Source of the DNA: Actinomycetes bacterium
GTDB taxonomy: Bacteria > Actinomycetota > Acidimicrobiia > Acidimicrobiales > Palsa-688
Assembly (NCBI GenBank): GCA_021846485.1
Contig: JAJZWW010000001.1
Coordinates: forward strand, 1-43,222
Length of the DNA stretch: 43,222 nucleotides
Direction: 5' to 3'
Shown here: positions 33,459 through 41,083 of the stretch, piece after piece
Layout: each line of letters starts with the position of its first letter
How positions within the stretch are numbered: the stretch's first letter is position 1
Notes under the pieces: generated by a model
Told to the model about the DNA's origin: nothing
The model's input: the letters and a program-made list of their open reading frames with translations, nothing else
Databases searched by the model: none
Program-made: the position numbers and the translations under genes

Positions 33459-34832
33459 TCAGGGGCGGACCACCGCGGCGAGCAGGGCCTGCAGCTTGAG
33501 TTGGGTCTCGGCCAGTTCGGCGTCCGGGTCGGAGCCGGCCACCACCCCCACCCCGGCGTAGAGCTCGGCCCGGGTGCCGTCGACGACCGCCGAGCGGATG
33601 CCGAGCGCCCAGTCCCCGTCGCCGGAGGGGTCGACCCACCCGACCGGACCGGCGTAGGGGCCCCGGTCGAAGCCCTCCACCTCCCGCAGGTAGGCGCAGG
33701 CGGCGTCTGCCGGCGTGCCCGCCACCGCCGGCGTCGGGTGGAGCGCGGCCACCAGCTCGAGCGCCGAGGGCCGGTCCAGGTCCGAGCGGAGCCGTCCGCT
33801 GACGCGGGTCTCCAGGTGCGAGACGTTGCGCAGCTCGAGGACCGAGGGGCGCTCTGGGACGTGCAGCTCCTCGCACCACGGGGCGAGCCTTGCCCGCAGC
33901 TCGTCGATCACGAAGGCGTGCTCGGCCCGGTCCTTGGCCGAGGCCATGAGGCCGTCGACCAGCGACCGGTCGGCGGCGGCCGACCCGCTGCGGGCGACGG
34001 TGCCTGCCAGCGGGTGGCTGGCGACCGCGGGGCCCCGCCGGCGGACCAGCAGCTCAGGGCTGGCGCCGAGGAACTTGCCGACCCGGAACACCATGCAGGT
34101 GGGGTACAAGGCGGCCAGGCGCTCGAGGATCTGGTCGGTGGGCAGGGGCCCGTTGGCGGCCACGTCGACCCTCCGGGCGAGGACCACCTTGCGCAGCCCG
34201 CCGGGCCCTCCGTCCCGGATCCGGGAGACCGCGGCGGCGACCAGCCCGCGCCACTCCTCGTGGGATCGGGCGGAGCGCAGCTCGAAGCCGTCGGGTGCCG
34301 GCTGGCGTGCCGCAGCCCGGCCGGCGGCCCCTCCTCCCGGTGCCGACCCGCCGGCCGCGGCCGCGACCACGTCGGCTGCGAGGCGCTCGGCGCCGGCGGG
34401 GTCGCCGGCGGTGGTCGTCGTCACCCACGCCTGCTCCCCGTCCCAGGTGAGCAGCACGCGGGGCACGACCAGTTCGGCGGGGGCGTGGCGGTCGAAGGGC
34501 AGGGCGCCGAGCGCGACCGGCCCGGGCCGGGGACCACCGCAGCCGCCGTCAGGGCCGTCGGTGGCGCCGGCGGGCTCCCAGTGCAGGCAGGCCAGCGCCT
34601 CGGCGGCTCCCGCGACCGCCTTGCGGTCGGCGAGGCCGGCGGGCAGGGCGAGGCGGAGGGCGACGCCCCTGCCGGCCACCCCGCGACCGCCGGCCATCCA
34701 TACCGGGCCGTCGGTGCCCGCCGCGGCCACCAGGTCCGGCGCTCCGGCGGGCAGTGGGGGCAGCCGGCGGGTGCGGGTGCGCAGGCGGGCCGCCAGCTGC
34801 GCCGCCCGGGTCGGGTCGGCCAGGATCGTCAC
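33459..34832 (-). CDS. menF: Isochorismate synthase MenF
   Basis: A 457-residue chorismate-utilising enzyme that converts chorismate to isochorismate, the MenD substrate. The conserved C-terminal core contains LRKVVLARRVDV, FRVGKFLGASPELLVRR, SHPLAGTVARSG, AEHAFVIDELRARLAPWCEEL, ELRNVSHLETRVSGRL, ALHPTPAVAGTP, YAGPVGWVDPSGDGDWALGIRSAVV and the terminal AGVGVVAGSDPDAELAETQLKLQALL with the magnesium-binding Glu. The N-terminal third is variable, as usual. The presence of menD and menG favours MenF over a siderophore EntC-type role. GTG 34832 overlaps the menG stop codon (GTGA), indicating translational coupling with menG upstream on the same strand. Confidence 0.93.
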   Translation of the reverse strand: MTILADPTRAAQLAARLRTRTRRLPPLPAGAPDLVAAAGTDGPVWMAGGRGVAGRGVALRLALPAGLADRKAVAGAAEALACLHWEPAGATDGPDGGCGGPRPGPVALGALPFDRHAPAELVVPRVLLTWDGEQAWVTTTTAGDPAGAERLAADVVAAAAGGSAPGGGAAGRAAARQPAPDGFELRSARSHEEWRGLVAAAVSRIRDGGPGGLRKVVLARRVDVAANGPLPTDQILERLAALYPTCMVFRVGKFLGASPELLVRRRGPAVASHPLAGTVARSGSAAADRSLVDGLMASAKDRAEHAFVIDELRARLAPWCEELHVPERPSVLELRNVSHLETRVSGRLRSDLDRPSALELVAALHPTPAVAGTPADAACAYLREVEGFDRGPYAGPVGWVDPSGDGDWALGIRSAVVDGTRAELYAGVGVVAGSDPDAELAETQLKLQALLAAVVRP

Positions 34833-35545
34833 GGCCGGTCCCGGGTCGCGCTGAGCAGCTGGGTGATCCCTCCCGAGAGGGCCCGGCGCTCGACGGCGGA
34901 GAAGCCCGCGCCGCGCAGCGCCGCGAGCATCTCGGGGACCGCTGGCAGGTAGGCGACCGAGCGGGGGAGGTAGCGGTAGGAGCCGGCGTCCGACAAGGCC
35001 GCGCCGACGAGGGGCGCGACCTGGCCGAAGTACAGCGCGTGGCCGGCGCGCACCAGCGGGTGGGTCGGGGTGGCCACGTCCAGCAGCCCGACGCGGCCGG
35101 CGGGGCGCACGACCCGGTGCAACTCGGCGAACAGAGTGGGCAGGTCGACGACGTTGCGCAGGGCGAAGCCGCTGACCGCCCCGTCGAACGCAGCGTCGGG
35201 GAAGGGGAGCACCAGGGCGTCGGCGTGCACCAGCGGGGCGGTGGTGCGGGCGTGGCGGAGCATCCCGGCTGACAGGTCGACCCCGATGGGGTGGTGGCCG
35301 GCCTCGGCCAGGTCACGGCACAAGTCGCCGGTGCCACAGGCCACGTCGAGGACTCTCGACCTCCGGTCGAGGTCGAGAGCGCGGACGGCGGCGCGCCGCC
35401 AGCCCCGGTCGAGGCCGAAGGTCATGATCCGGTTGACCAGGTCGTAGTGGGGGGCGATGGTGTCGAACATCGACCGGACCGCGGCACGCTTGGCGTCTCC
35501 CTCGGGGAGCGGTGGACGCCCGGGGGCGTCGGCGGGGGGCATCAC
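34829..35545 (-). CDS. menG: Demethylmenaquinone methyltransferase (UbiE/MenG)
   Basis: This SAM-dependent methyltransferase makes the last step to menaquinone. The core shows MFDTIAPHYDLVNRIMTFGLDRGWRR in parts, SAM motif I VLDVACGTGDLC, GVDLSAGML, DALVLPFPDAAFDG, FALRNVVD and the C-terminal YRYLPRSVAYLP, all characteristic of UbiE/MenG. The length from GTG 35545 is 238 residues. That start, or ATG 35542 right after it, is favoured because a TAGAAC box ends five bases upstream; the open frame continues to 35608 but would precede the promoter. menF overlaps its stop by four bases. The upstream 217 bases carry a relic of a secreted peptidase on the other strand. Confidence 0.93.
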   Translation of the reverse strand: MMPPADAPGRPPLPEGDAKRAAVRSMFDTIAPHYDLVNRIMTFGLDRGWRRAAVRALDLDRRSRVLDVACGTGDLCRDLAEAGHHPIGVDLSAGMLRHARTTAPLVHADALVLPFPDAAFDGAVSGFALRNVVDLPTLFAELHRVVRPAGRVGLLDVATPTHPLVRAGHALYFGQVAPLVGAALSDAGSYRYLPRSVAYLPAVPEMLAALRGAGFSAVERRALSGGITQLLSATRDRP

Positions 35546-35550
35546 TGACG

Positions 35551-35556
35551 GTTCTA
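35551..35556 (-). promoter_or_regulatory. -10-like box of menG
   Basis: TAGAAC on the minus strand ends five bases before GTG 35545. The last base differs from the TANNNT pattern, so this is weaker than the others. Confidence 0.35.
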
Positions 35557-35671
35557 CCGGCTCGGGTGGGCCAGCGCCAATACCCATGAGTTGGGTGACA
35601 AGGCCCACGAGGTCTTCCGCGCTTCTTGCAGCGGACTTTCACAACTCGCCCTTCGCCCGATCCCCCGGCCG

Positions 35672-35758
35672 GCCCTGATCGCCGACCTCGGCACGGCGTT
35701 CGACACCGCCGCCCGCCTTGGCGCTACGGAGATCTCCAACAGCTACGGGGGCAGTGCT
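35672..35758 (+). pseudogene. Relic of a sedolisin/subtilase-like peptidase gene
   Basis: About 29 codons read ALIADLGTAFDTAARLGA followed by TEISNSYGGSA. This closely resembles the segment of secreted S53/S8-type peptidases that reads ADLGxAVDTAxxLGAxxxSNSYGGSE, leading into the region before the active-site Ser. Nothing before or after it in the frame fits the family, and the similarity ends five bases before the stop codon of the MaoC gene on the other strand. It therefore looks like a truncated remnant left by deletion. Recognition is from memory of the family pattern and needs a search. Confidence 0.45.
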
Positions 35759-35762
35759 CAGC

Positions 35763-36218
35763 TCACTCGTAGTAGCGGAAGATGAGCTCGGCCACGCAGG
35801 ACGGCTTGGACGCGCCCTCCACCTCGAAGGTGGCGCGCAAGGTGACCTGCGCCCCCCCGGGGATGCGCTGGAGGGAGGCCAGCTCGACACCGGCGCGCAG
35901 GCGCGAGCCGACCGGCACCGGGGATGGGAAGCGCAGCCGGTCGAGCCCGTAGTTGACCCCCATCGAGACGCCCTTCACAGAGAGGATCTCTCCGAGGAAA
36001 GACGGCGCCAGCGACAACGTGAGGTACCCGTGGGCGATCGGCCCACCGAAGGGTCCCGCCTTGGCCCGCTCGACGTCGACGTGGATCCACTGGTGGTCGC
36101 CGGTGGCGTCGGCGAAGCGGTCGACCTGCTCCTGGGTCACCTCGTGCCAGTCGCTGTAGCCGAGGTGCCGGCCGAGGTGGGCCTCCAAGCCGTCGATGCC
36201 GTCGATGGTGGTCGCCAT
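35763..36218 (-). CDS. MaoC-like (R)-specific enoyl hydratase/dehydratase
   Basis: A 151-residue single hot-dog domain of the MaoC family, which hydrates trans-2-enoyl-CoA (or dehydrates 3-hydroxyacyl-CoA). The hydratase-2 motif is complete: FADATGDHQWIHVDVERA with the catalytic Asp41 and His46, then GPFGGPIAHGYLTLSL. The rest (GVSMGVNYGLDRLRFPSPVPVGSRLRA) is typical. It could act in fatty-acid degradation with the acyl-CoA dehydrogenase encoded 10 kb away, or in another acyl-CoA pathway; the sequence does not decide. ATG 36218 has a TAGCCT box seven bases upstream, so it is probably a leaderless single gene. Its 3' end borders the peptidase relic. Confidence 0.9.
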   Translation of the reverse strand: MATTIDGIDGLEAHLGRHLGYSDWHEVTQEQVDRFADATGDHQWIHVDVERAKAGPFGGPIAHGYLTLSLAPSFLGEILSVKGVSMGVNYGLDRLRFPSPVPVGSRLRAGVELASLQRIPGGAQVTLRATFEVEGASKPSCVAELIFRYYE

Positions 36219-36225
36219 GGCCCCG

Positions 36226-36231
36226 AGGCTA
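36226..36231 (-). promoter_or_regulatory. -10 box of the MaoC gene
   Basis: TAGCCT on the minus strand lies seven bases before ATG 36218, with no ribosome-binding site. Confidence 0.55.
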
Positions 36232-36305
36232 CCGGCGCTACCCGCCCGGCCGCCGGCCCGACCCGGCTGTCCGGACCCCTGCCCGACCCGGCCCGAGCTG
36301 AGGGC

Positions 36306-36653
36306 TCAGCGGAACCAGGTCTTGCGGTAGGCAGTGCTCTGGGGGTGGAACAGCAACGCCACCAGGGCGATGTCGAAGACCAGGTTGAGGATGTTGGCGA
36401 AGCTGAAGAGGGCGAGGGCGAGGAGCAAGACGGCCACCGCGACGACCGCGGCCAGCCAGAAGCCCCACTTCTTCTCGTTGGCGATCCCCCAGCCGCCGGC
36501 GATCTCGCCGGCGAGGAACACGAGCCCGATGAGGCCGCCGAGGCTGTGGTAGACGAGCGCCGAGAAGATGGCGAGGGCGGCGTTCAGGTACAGCAGGATC
36601 GTCGCCATGTACAGCGTCTGGGGCTGGGTGCGGTCCAACCACTTGGAGGGCAT
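36306..36653 (-). CDS. Small four-helix membrane protein of unknown function
   Basis: The 115-residue product starts MPSKWLDRTQPQTLYMATILLYLNA in parts and has four hydrophobic segments at about 14-34, 37-53, 60-77 and 79-102, joined by very short loops. It ends in the basic tail AYRKTWFR. I do not recognise a family; the regular spacing suggests a compact helical bundle in the membrane. ATG 36653 lies nine bases after the rlmN stop on the same strand, so it is probably cotranscribed with rlmN and translated by re-initiation. A GCTGAG/CTCAGC inverted repeat at 36297-36310 spans its stop codon and could be part of a terminator. Confidence 0.7.
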   Translation of the reverse strand: MPSKWLDRTQPQTLYMATILLYLNAALAIFSALVYHSLGGLIGLVFLAGEIAGGWGIANEKKWGFWLAAVVAVAVLLLALALFSFANILNLVFDIALVALLFHPQSTAYRKTWFR

Positions 36654-36661
36654 GGGAGCAG

Positions 36662-37744
36662 TCAAGCACCTGCGGCCAGGCGGGCCACGCCGGGCCGGGC
36701 CGTCCGGCGGCCGGGGAGCGGCGCCGGCGTCCCGCCGGCACGGGCGGCGAGCTGCCCGCAGGCGGCATTGATGCTGCCGCCCCGGGTGTGTCGCACGGTG
36801 GCGTTGACCCCGCGGGTGGCGAGGCGGTCCCGGAAGCCTCCGACGCGCGCCGGCGGCGATCCCCGTACCGGGTAGCCGGGCGTCGGGTTGAGCGGGATCA
36901 GGTTGACGTGGGCGCCGAGCGGAGCTGCCAGGGCGGCCAGCTCGTCGGCGTCGGCGTTGGTGTCGTTGACCCCGTCGATCATCGCCCACTCGAAGCTGAG
37001 GCGGCGCCGGGTGACCCGCCGGTACTCGCCGCACGCCTCCAGCAGGGCGGCGATCGGGTAGCGGCGGTTGAGCGGCACGAGGCGGTCCCGGAGCCGGTCG
37101 TTGGCCGCGTGCAGGGAGACCGCGAGGGTCACCGGCAGCGCCTCGGCTGCCAGCCGCCGGATCCCCGGCACGACCCCGACGGTCGAGACAGTCAGGTGCC
37201 GGGCGGACAGGCCGAGCTCGCCGTGGAGGCGGGCAAGCGCGGCGGAGACCCGGTCGTAGTTGGCGAGCGGCTCTCCCATGCCCATGAACACCACGTTCGA
37301 CAGCCTCCGGCCCACCCGCCGGGACTCCCGGGCGGCGGCAACGACCTGCTCGACGATCTCGCCGGCGGAGAGGTGGCGGGCGAAGCCCGCCTGACCGGTG
37401 GCGCAGAAGCTGCAGCCCATGGCGCAGCCCGCCTGGCTGGACACACACACGGTGCTGCGGTCCCGGTGGTGCATGAGCACGGTCTCCACCCGCGCCCCGC
37501 CGGGCAGTGACCACAGCCAACAGAGGGTGCTCCCCCCGTCGGCCTCGGAGCGCGACAGCTCGGTCAGCCCCGGCGGCAGGGCCGCCTCCAGGCGGTCGCG
37601 CAGCGCTGGCGGCAGGTCGGTCATCTCCCCCGGCCGCCGGAGCCCCTGGTAGAGGCCCCGCCACACCTGCGAGCAGCGGTAGGGGGGCTGGTCGGCCAGC
37701 AGCAGCGCGAGGGCGTCGCGGTCGAGCTCGTAGGCGCTCGGCAC
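36662..37744 (-). CDS. rlmN: 23S rRNA/tRNA adenine-C2 methyltransferase RlmN
   Basis: RlmN is a radical-SAM enzyme that methylates A2503 of 23S rRNA and A37 of some tRNAs. The 360 residues contain the radical-SAM cluster Cys107-x3-Cys111-x2-Cys114 (SSQAGCAMGCSFCATGQ), NVVFMGMGEPLANY, the SAM-binding LAVSLHAAND, FEWAMIDGVND and LIPLNPTPG. The C-terminal TRGGSINAACGQLAA carries the catalytic cysteine that forms the covalent RNA intermediate. A poorly conserved proline/arginine tail follows. The start at GTG 37744 is supported by a TAGCCT box six bases upstream. The small membrane protein gene follows within nine bases, and mshD ends 20 bases upstream of the start. Confidence 0.95.
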   Translation of the reverse strand: MPSAYELDRDALALLLADQPPYRCSQVWRGLYQGLRRPGEMTDLPPALRDRLEAALPPGLTELSRSEADGGSTLCWLWSLPGGARVETVLMHHRDRSTVCVSSQAGCAMGCSFCATGQAGFARHLSAGEIVEQVVAAARESRRVGRRLSNVVFMGMGEPLANYDRVSAALARLHGELGLSARHLTVSTVGVVPGIRRLAAEALPVTLAVSLHAANDRLRDRLVPLNRRYPIAALLEACGEYRRVTRRRLSFEWAMIDGVNDTNADADELAALAAPLGAHVNLIPLNPTPGYPVRGSPPARVGGFRDRLATRGVNATVRHTRGGSINAACGQLAARAGGTPAPLPGRRTARPGVARLAAGA

Positions 37745-37750
37745 GCAGCC

Positions 37751-37756
37751 AGGCTA
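37751..37756 (-). promoter_or_regulatory. -10 box of rlmN
   Basis: TAGCCT on the minus strand lies six bases before GTG 37744 in the short gap after mshD. rlmN can thus be transcribed independently. Confidence 0.55.
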
Positions 37757-37764
37757 CCCGGGCG

Positions 37765-38694
37765 CTAGCCGCGCCCGATCGGGGGGATGTCACCCACGTA
37801 GGCCTGGTCGACGTGGTTGACGGTGAAGCCGAGGTCGACGTAGAGCTTCACGGCCCGGGTGTTGGTGGCGTCGACGTAGAGCATGCCGGTGCGCAGGCCG
37901 CGGCGGGCGAGGTGGTCGAGGCCGGCGAGGGTGAGCCCCCCGCCGAGGCCCCGGCGGGTGACCGAGGGGTCGACGGCGATCACGTAGATCTCGCCGAGCG
38001 GCGGGTCGTGGTCGGCGTGGACCTTGGTCCAGCAGAACCCGACGATGCGCCCGTCCTGCTCGTGGACGCGGAACCCCTCCGGGTCGAACCACGCGGCGGC
38101 CTCCCGCTCCTTCAGGGTGGCGAGGTCCCATTCGCCCTGCTCGGGGTGCCAGTCGAAGGCCCGGTTGTTGACCTCCAGCCAGCGCTCCTCGTCCTGGCCG
38201 GGCACGAAGGCCCGGGTCTCGGGCAGGGGGCCGGCGAGCAGCTCGGCCTCGATCGGCAGCGGCCGGCGCATCTGGTACAGGGCCCGGCCGGGGCGCAGCC
38301 CGATGGTCGCCGCCGCCCGCTCCGACGCCGGGCCCGAACGGGAGGTCCACAGGTGGACGTGCCCGCCGCCCTGCTCGGCGATCAACCGGCCGGCCTCGGC
38401 GAGCAGTTCGGCTCCCACGGTGTTGCCGGGCAGGCGGTGGTGGGGGTCCACCACGTACTCGATCCCCCAGGAGCCGGCGCCGCGGGTGACCTGGGCGTAG
38501 CCGACCGGGTGGGGGTGGCCGTCCTGGTAGGCGACCAGCCCGCCGAAGCCGCCGCGCCCGCCTTGGACCAGGTCCAGCCAGGCGTGCTCGTCGAGGGGGG
38601 CGTGGTCGTCGGCGACCGCCGCCGCCGCCAGGAGCTGGTTGATCGCCCCGACCTCGCTCGGCGCGAGGCGCTCCTTGCGCTCGATGCGGACCAC
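37765..38694 (-). CDS. mshD: Mycothiol synthase MshD
   Basis: MshD acetylates Cys-GlcN-Ins to form mycothiol, the main low-molecular-weight thiol of actinobacteria. The product has two GNAT acetyltransferase repeats: the N-terminal one contains GSWGIEYVVDPHHRLPGNTVGAELL and the active C-terminal one contains PLGEIYVIAVDPSVTRRGLGGGLTLAGLDHL in parts, then LYVDATNTRAVKLYVDLGF and VNHVDQAYVG, as in known MshD. I start it at GTG 38694 (309 residues): the alternative GTG 38703 lies inside the TACCGT promoter box, seven bases upstream of 38694. It is divergent from nth, with 35 bases between start codons. Confidence 0.88.
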   Translation of the reverse strand: MVRIERKERLAPSEVGAINQLLAAAAVADDHAPLDEHAWLDLVQGGRGGFGGLVAYQDGHPHPVGYAQVTRGAGSWGIEYVVDPHHRLPGNTVGAELLAEAGRLIAEQGGGHVHLWTSRSGPASERAAATIGLRPGRALYQMRRPLPIEAELLAGPLPETRAFVPGQDEERWLEVNNRAFDWHPEQGEWDLATLKEREAAAWFDPEGFRVHEQDGRIVGFCWTKVHADHDPPLGEIYVIAVDPSVTRRGLGGGLTLAGLDHLARRGLRTGMLYVDATNTRAVKLYVDLGFTVNHVDQAYVGDIPPIGRG

Positions 38695-38701
38695 CCCCGA
38701 C

Positions 38702-38707
38702 ACGGTA
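38702..38707 (-). promoter_or_regulatory. -10 box of mshD
   Basis: TACCGT on the minus strand lies seven bases before GTG 38694. It overlaps the alternative GTG 38703, which argues against that start. Confidence 0.5.
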
Positions 38708-38717
38708 GCGGGCGCCG

Positions 38718-38723
38718 TAGCCT
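38718..38723 (+). promoter_or_regulatory. -10 box of nth
   Basis: TAGCCT lies six bases before GTG 38730, back to back with the mshD box 10 bases away on the other strand. Confidence 0.55.
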
Positions 38724-38729
38724 GGCCCG

Positions 38730-39584
38730 GTGCCCACCCCGAGGACCCCCAAGAGCCGGGCCCGGGAGACCGCCGCCCGCCTGGCGGCCGAGTACCCCGG
38801 CGACGCCCGAGCGCTCTGCGAGCTGGACTTCGCCGACCCCTACCGGCTGCTCGTCGCCACCGTGCTGTCCGCGCAGACGACCGACGCCCGGGTCAACTCG
38901 GTGACCCCGGAGCTGTTCGCCCGTTGGCCCGAGCCGGCCGACCTGGCGGCCTCCGACCCCGGCGAGGTCGAGGCGGTCGTCCGCCCCACCGGCTTCTTCC
39001 GCTCCAAGGCGCGCAGCGTCGTCGGGCTGGCCGGCGCGCTGGTGGGGTGCTTCGACGGGCAGGTGCCGAGCAGCGTCGAAGACCTCGTCACCCTCCCCGG
39101 GGTGGGCCGCAAGACCGCCAACGTGGTGCGCAGCGTGGCTCTCGGACTGCCAGGCCTGCCGGTCGACACCCACGTCGGGCGGCTCGCCAGGCTGCTCGGG
39201 CTCACCGCGGAGACCGACCCGGTGAAAGTCGAGCGCGACCTGTGTGCGATGCTGCCCGAGGCCGACTGGGGGGCGTTGAGCCTGAGGATGATCCTCCACG
39301 GCCGGCGGGTGTGCACCGCCCGCAACCCAAGTTGCGAGCGCTGCGTGCTCGCCGACTTCTGCCCCTCGTCGCGCTTGCCGTTCGGGCGGCGCCCCGGGCG
39401 TCACCCGGCCGGCTCGGTTGCCGCCCGGGCGGGCCCGGCTGACCCGGGGCGCAGCGCGCCAGGCGGGGGTCGGGGTCCCGTCGCCGATGGGGGCGGGGCG
39501 CAGCTCCAAAGGGATGCTGCGCCGCGCCGGAGGCGGGGCCCCGGGCGCCCACCGGTCAGCGACGGGGGGCCGGCGGCGTCCTGA
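38730..39584 (+). CDS. nth: Endonuclease III
   Basis: A bifunctional DNA glycosylase/AP lyase that removes oxidised pyrimidines. Within 284 residues are the helix-hairpin-helix LPGVGRKTANVV with catalytic Lys128, the catalytic Asp146 in PVDTHVGRLA, and the [4Fe-4S] cluster Cys195-x6-Cys202-x2-Cys205-x5-Cys211. The enzyme core ends by about residue 215. A 65-residue Pro/Gly/Arg-rich tail follows, longer than usual, and its last 29 bases overlap the end of the convergent coiled-coil gene, so the tail could be shortened by selection or sequence error. GTG 38730 has a TAGCCT box six bases upstream. It shares a very compact divergent promoter with mshD. Confidence 0.95.
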   Translation: MPTPRTPKSRARETAARLAAEYPGDARALCELDFADPYRLLVATVLSAQTTDARVNSVTPELFARWPEPADLAASDPGEVEAVVRPTGFFRSKARSVVGLAGALVGCFDGQVPSSVEDLVTLPGVGRKTANVVRSVALGLPGLPVDTHVGRLARLLGLTAETDPVKVERDLCAMLPEADWGALSLRMILHGRRVCTARNPSCERCVLADFCPSSRLPFGRRPGRHPAGSVAARAGPADPGRSAPGGGRGPVADGGGAQLQRDAAPRRRRGPGRPPVSDGGPAAS

Positions 39585-39756
39585 CCAGCTTGGACAGGCG
39601 CCTACGGGCCACGTCGAGGGTGCGCTCCACCTCGGCCAGGTCGGTCTCCAGGGCGACGCGCTCGGGACCCTCCAGCCCTCCGATCAGGCCGCGGAGGCGG
39701 GCGGTGAGGTCGTCGAGGGCGGTGGACAGCGAGCTCAGCTCTGCGAGGGCGGCCAT
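39556..39756 (-). CDS. Small coiled-coil protein of unknown function
   Basis: A 66-residue, highly helical protein with heptad-like spacing: MAALAELSSLSTALDDLTAR, then LIGGLEGPERVALETDLAEVERTLDVARRRLSKLV, ending in a basic tail. It has no membrane segment or signal peptide, and I do not recognise a family. ATG 39756 is the likely start, but ATG 39780 in the same frame would add MVDNNGTP and would overlap the hisD start codon on the other strand. It is divergent from hisD and converges on nth with a 29-base overlap. Composition fits a real protein better than the arginine-rich shadows around it, but proof of expression is lacking. Confidence 0.6.
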   Translation of the reverse strand: MAALAELSSLSTALDDLTARLRGLIGGLEGPERVALETDLAEVERTLDVARRRLSKLVRTPPAPRR

Positions 39757-39778
39757 GGGAGTGCCATTGTTGTCCACC

Positions 39779-41083
39779 ATGTCCCCGCTTTTGACCCGCA
39801 TCGACCTGCGCGGCGAGACCGGACCGCTGGCCGGCCTCCTGCCGGCCCCCACCGCCGGAGGCTCGGGTCCGGTGGACGCCGTGGCGGCGATCCTCGCCGA
39901 CGTGGCCGCCCGGGGCGACGAGGCGCTGCGCGAGCTCACCGCCCGCTTCGACGGCGTCGAGCTGGGCGAGCTGCGGGTCCCGCCGGCCGAGGTGGCCGCC
40001 GCCGCCGACGCGGTGGAGCCCCGGCTGCGGAGGGCGCTCGAGGCGGCCGCGGCCAACATCGAGGCCTACCACCGCACCCAGCTCCACGACTCCCCGGGGC
40101 GCCGGGTCGGCGGCTCCTCGGTCCGCGAGCTGCGCCGCCCGGTGGAGCGGGCCGGCCTCTACGTCCCCGGAGGTCGGGCGCCGCTCGCCTCGAGCGTGCT
40201 GATGACCGCGGTGCCCGCCAGGGTGGCGGGAGTCGCCGGCCTCGCGGTGGTGACTCCTCCGGGCCCGGACGGTCGGGTCCACCCGGCGATCCTGGCCGCC
40301 GCGGCCGTCGCCGGCGTCGACGAGGTGTACCGGGTCGGCGGCGCCCAGGCTGTTGCCGCCCTGGCGTACGGCACCGAGAGCATCCCGGCGGTCGACGTGA
40401 TCGTCGGCCCGGGCAACGTGTACGTGGCCACCGCCGAACGCCTCGTCGCCCAGGAGGGCGCGGTGGGGGTGCCCTCGGCGTTCACCGGTCCCTCGGAGGT
40501 CGCAGTGGTCGCCGACGGCAGCATCCCGCCCGAGTGGGCGGCGATCGACCTCGTGGTCCAGGCGGAGCACGGACCCGACGGGCTCGCCTACCTGGTCACC
40601 TGGTCCGAGGAGGTCGCCGCCGCGGTCAGCGCAGCGGTCGAGGAGATCACCGCCAGCTCCCCGCGCCGCGAGGAGGTCACCTCCACCCTCGAGCGTGGCG
40701 GGTACGCGGTGATCGTCGACGGCCCGCAGCAGGCGGTGGAGGTGGCCAACGTCATCGCCGCCGAGCACCTCGAGCTGCAGGTGGCCGACCCGGAGGCCCT
40801 CGTCGCCGGGGTGCGCTGTGCTGGGGCGATCTTCACCGGCCGGTGGGCGCCGGCCAGCGTCGGGGACTACGCCGCCGGCCCGAGCCACGTGCTGCCCACC
40901 GCCCGCTCGGCCCGCTTCGGCTCCGCTCTCCGCGTCGACGACTTCTGCCGCTACATCCACGTGGTCGACCTCGACCGCCCGGCGCTGGCCGAGCTCGCCC
41001 CCCACGTCGTCGCCCTCGCCGAGGTGGAGGGCCTGGCGGCCCACGCCGACTCGGTGCGCATGCGGATGGAGGCGCCGGCGTGA
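39779..41083 (+). CDS. hisD: Histidinol dehydrogenase
   Basis: HisD carries out the last two oxidations of histidine synthesis, histidinol to histidine, with NAD and zinc. The 434-residue product shows the N-terminal ERAGLYVPGGRAPLASSVLM in part, VIVGPGNVYVATAERLV, the GPSEVAVVAD motif, AEHLELQV with the catalytic Glu329-His330 pair, GPSHVLPT and the zinc-binding VDDFCRYIH. Length matches the family. ATG 39779 is only 22 bases from the likely start of the divergent coiled-coil gene; CATTGT eight bases upstream may act as a poor -10 box. It opens the his operon: hisC, hisB and hisH each start in a four-base overlap with the gene before. Confidence 0.97.
   Translation: MSPLLTRIDLRGETGPLAGLLPAPTAGGSGPVDAVAAILADVAARGDEALRELTARFDGVELGELRVPPAEVAAAADAVEPRLRRALEAAAANIEAYHRTQLHDSPGRRVGGSSVRELRRPVERAGLYVPGGRAPLASSVLMTAVPARVAGVAGLAVVTPPGPDGRVHPAILAAAAVAGVDEVYRVGGAQAVAALAYGTESIPAVDVIVGPGNVYVATAERLVAQEGAVGVPSAFTGPSEVAVVADGSIPPEWAAIDLVVQAEHGPDGLAYLVTWSEEVAAAVSAAVEEITASSPRREEVTSTLERGGYAVIVDGPQQAVEVANVIAAEHLELQVADPEALVAGVRCAGAIFTGRWAPASVGDYAAGPSHVLPTARSARFGSALRVDDFCRYIHVVDLDRPALAELAPHVVALAEVEGLAAHADSVRMRMEAPA

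Noticed and set aside
39602..41044. A 480-codon minus-strand frame antisense to hisD
   Set aside because: hisD has full motifs; the reverse frame is His/Gly/Arg-rich shadow sequence.
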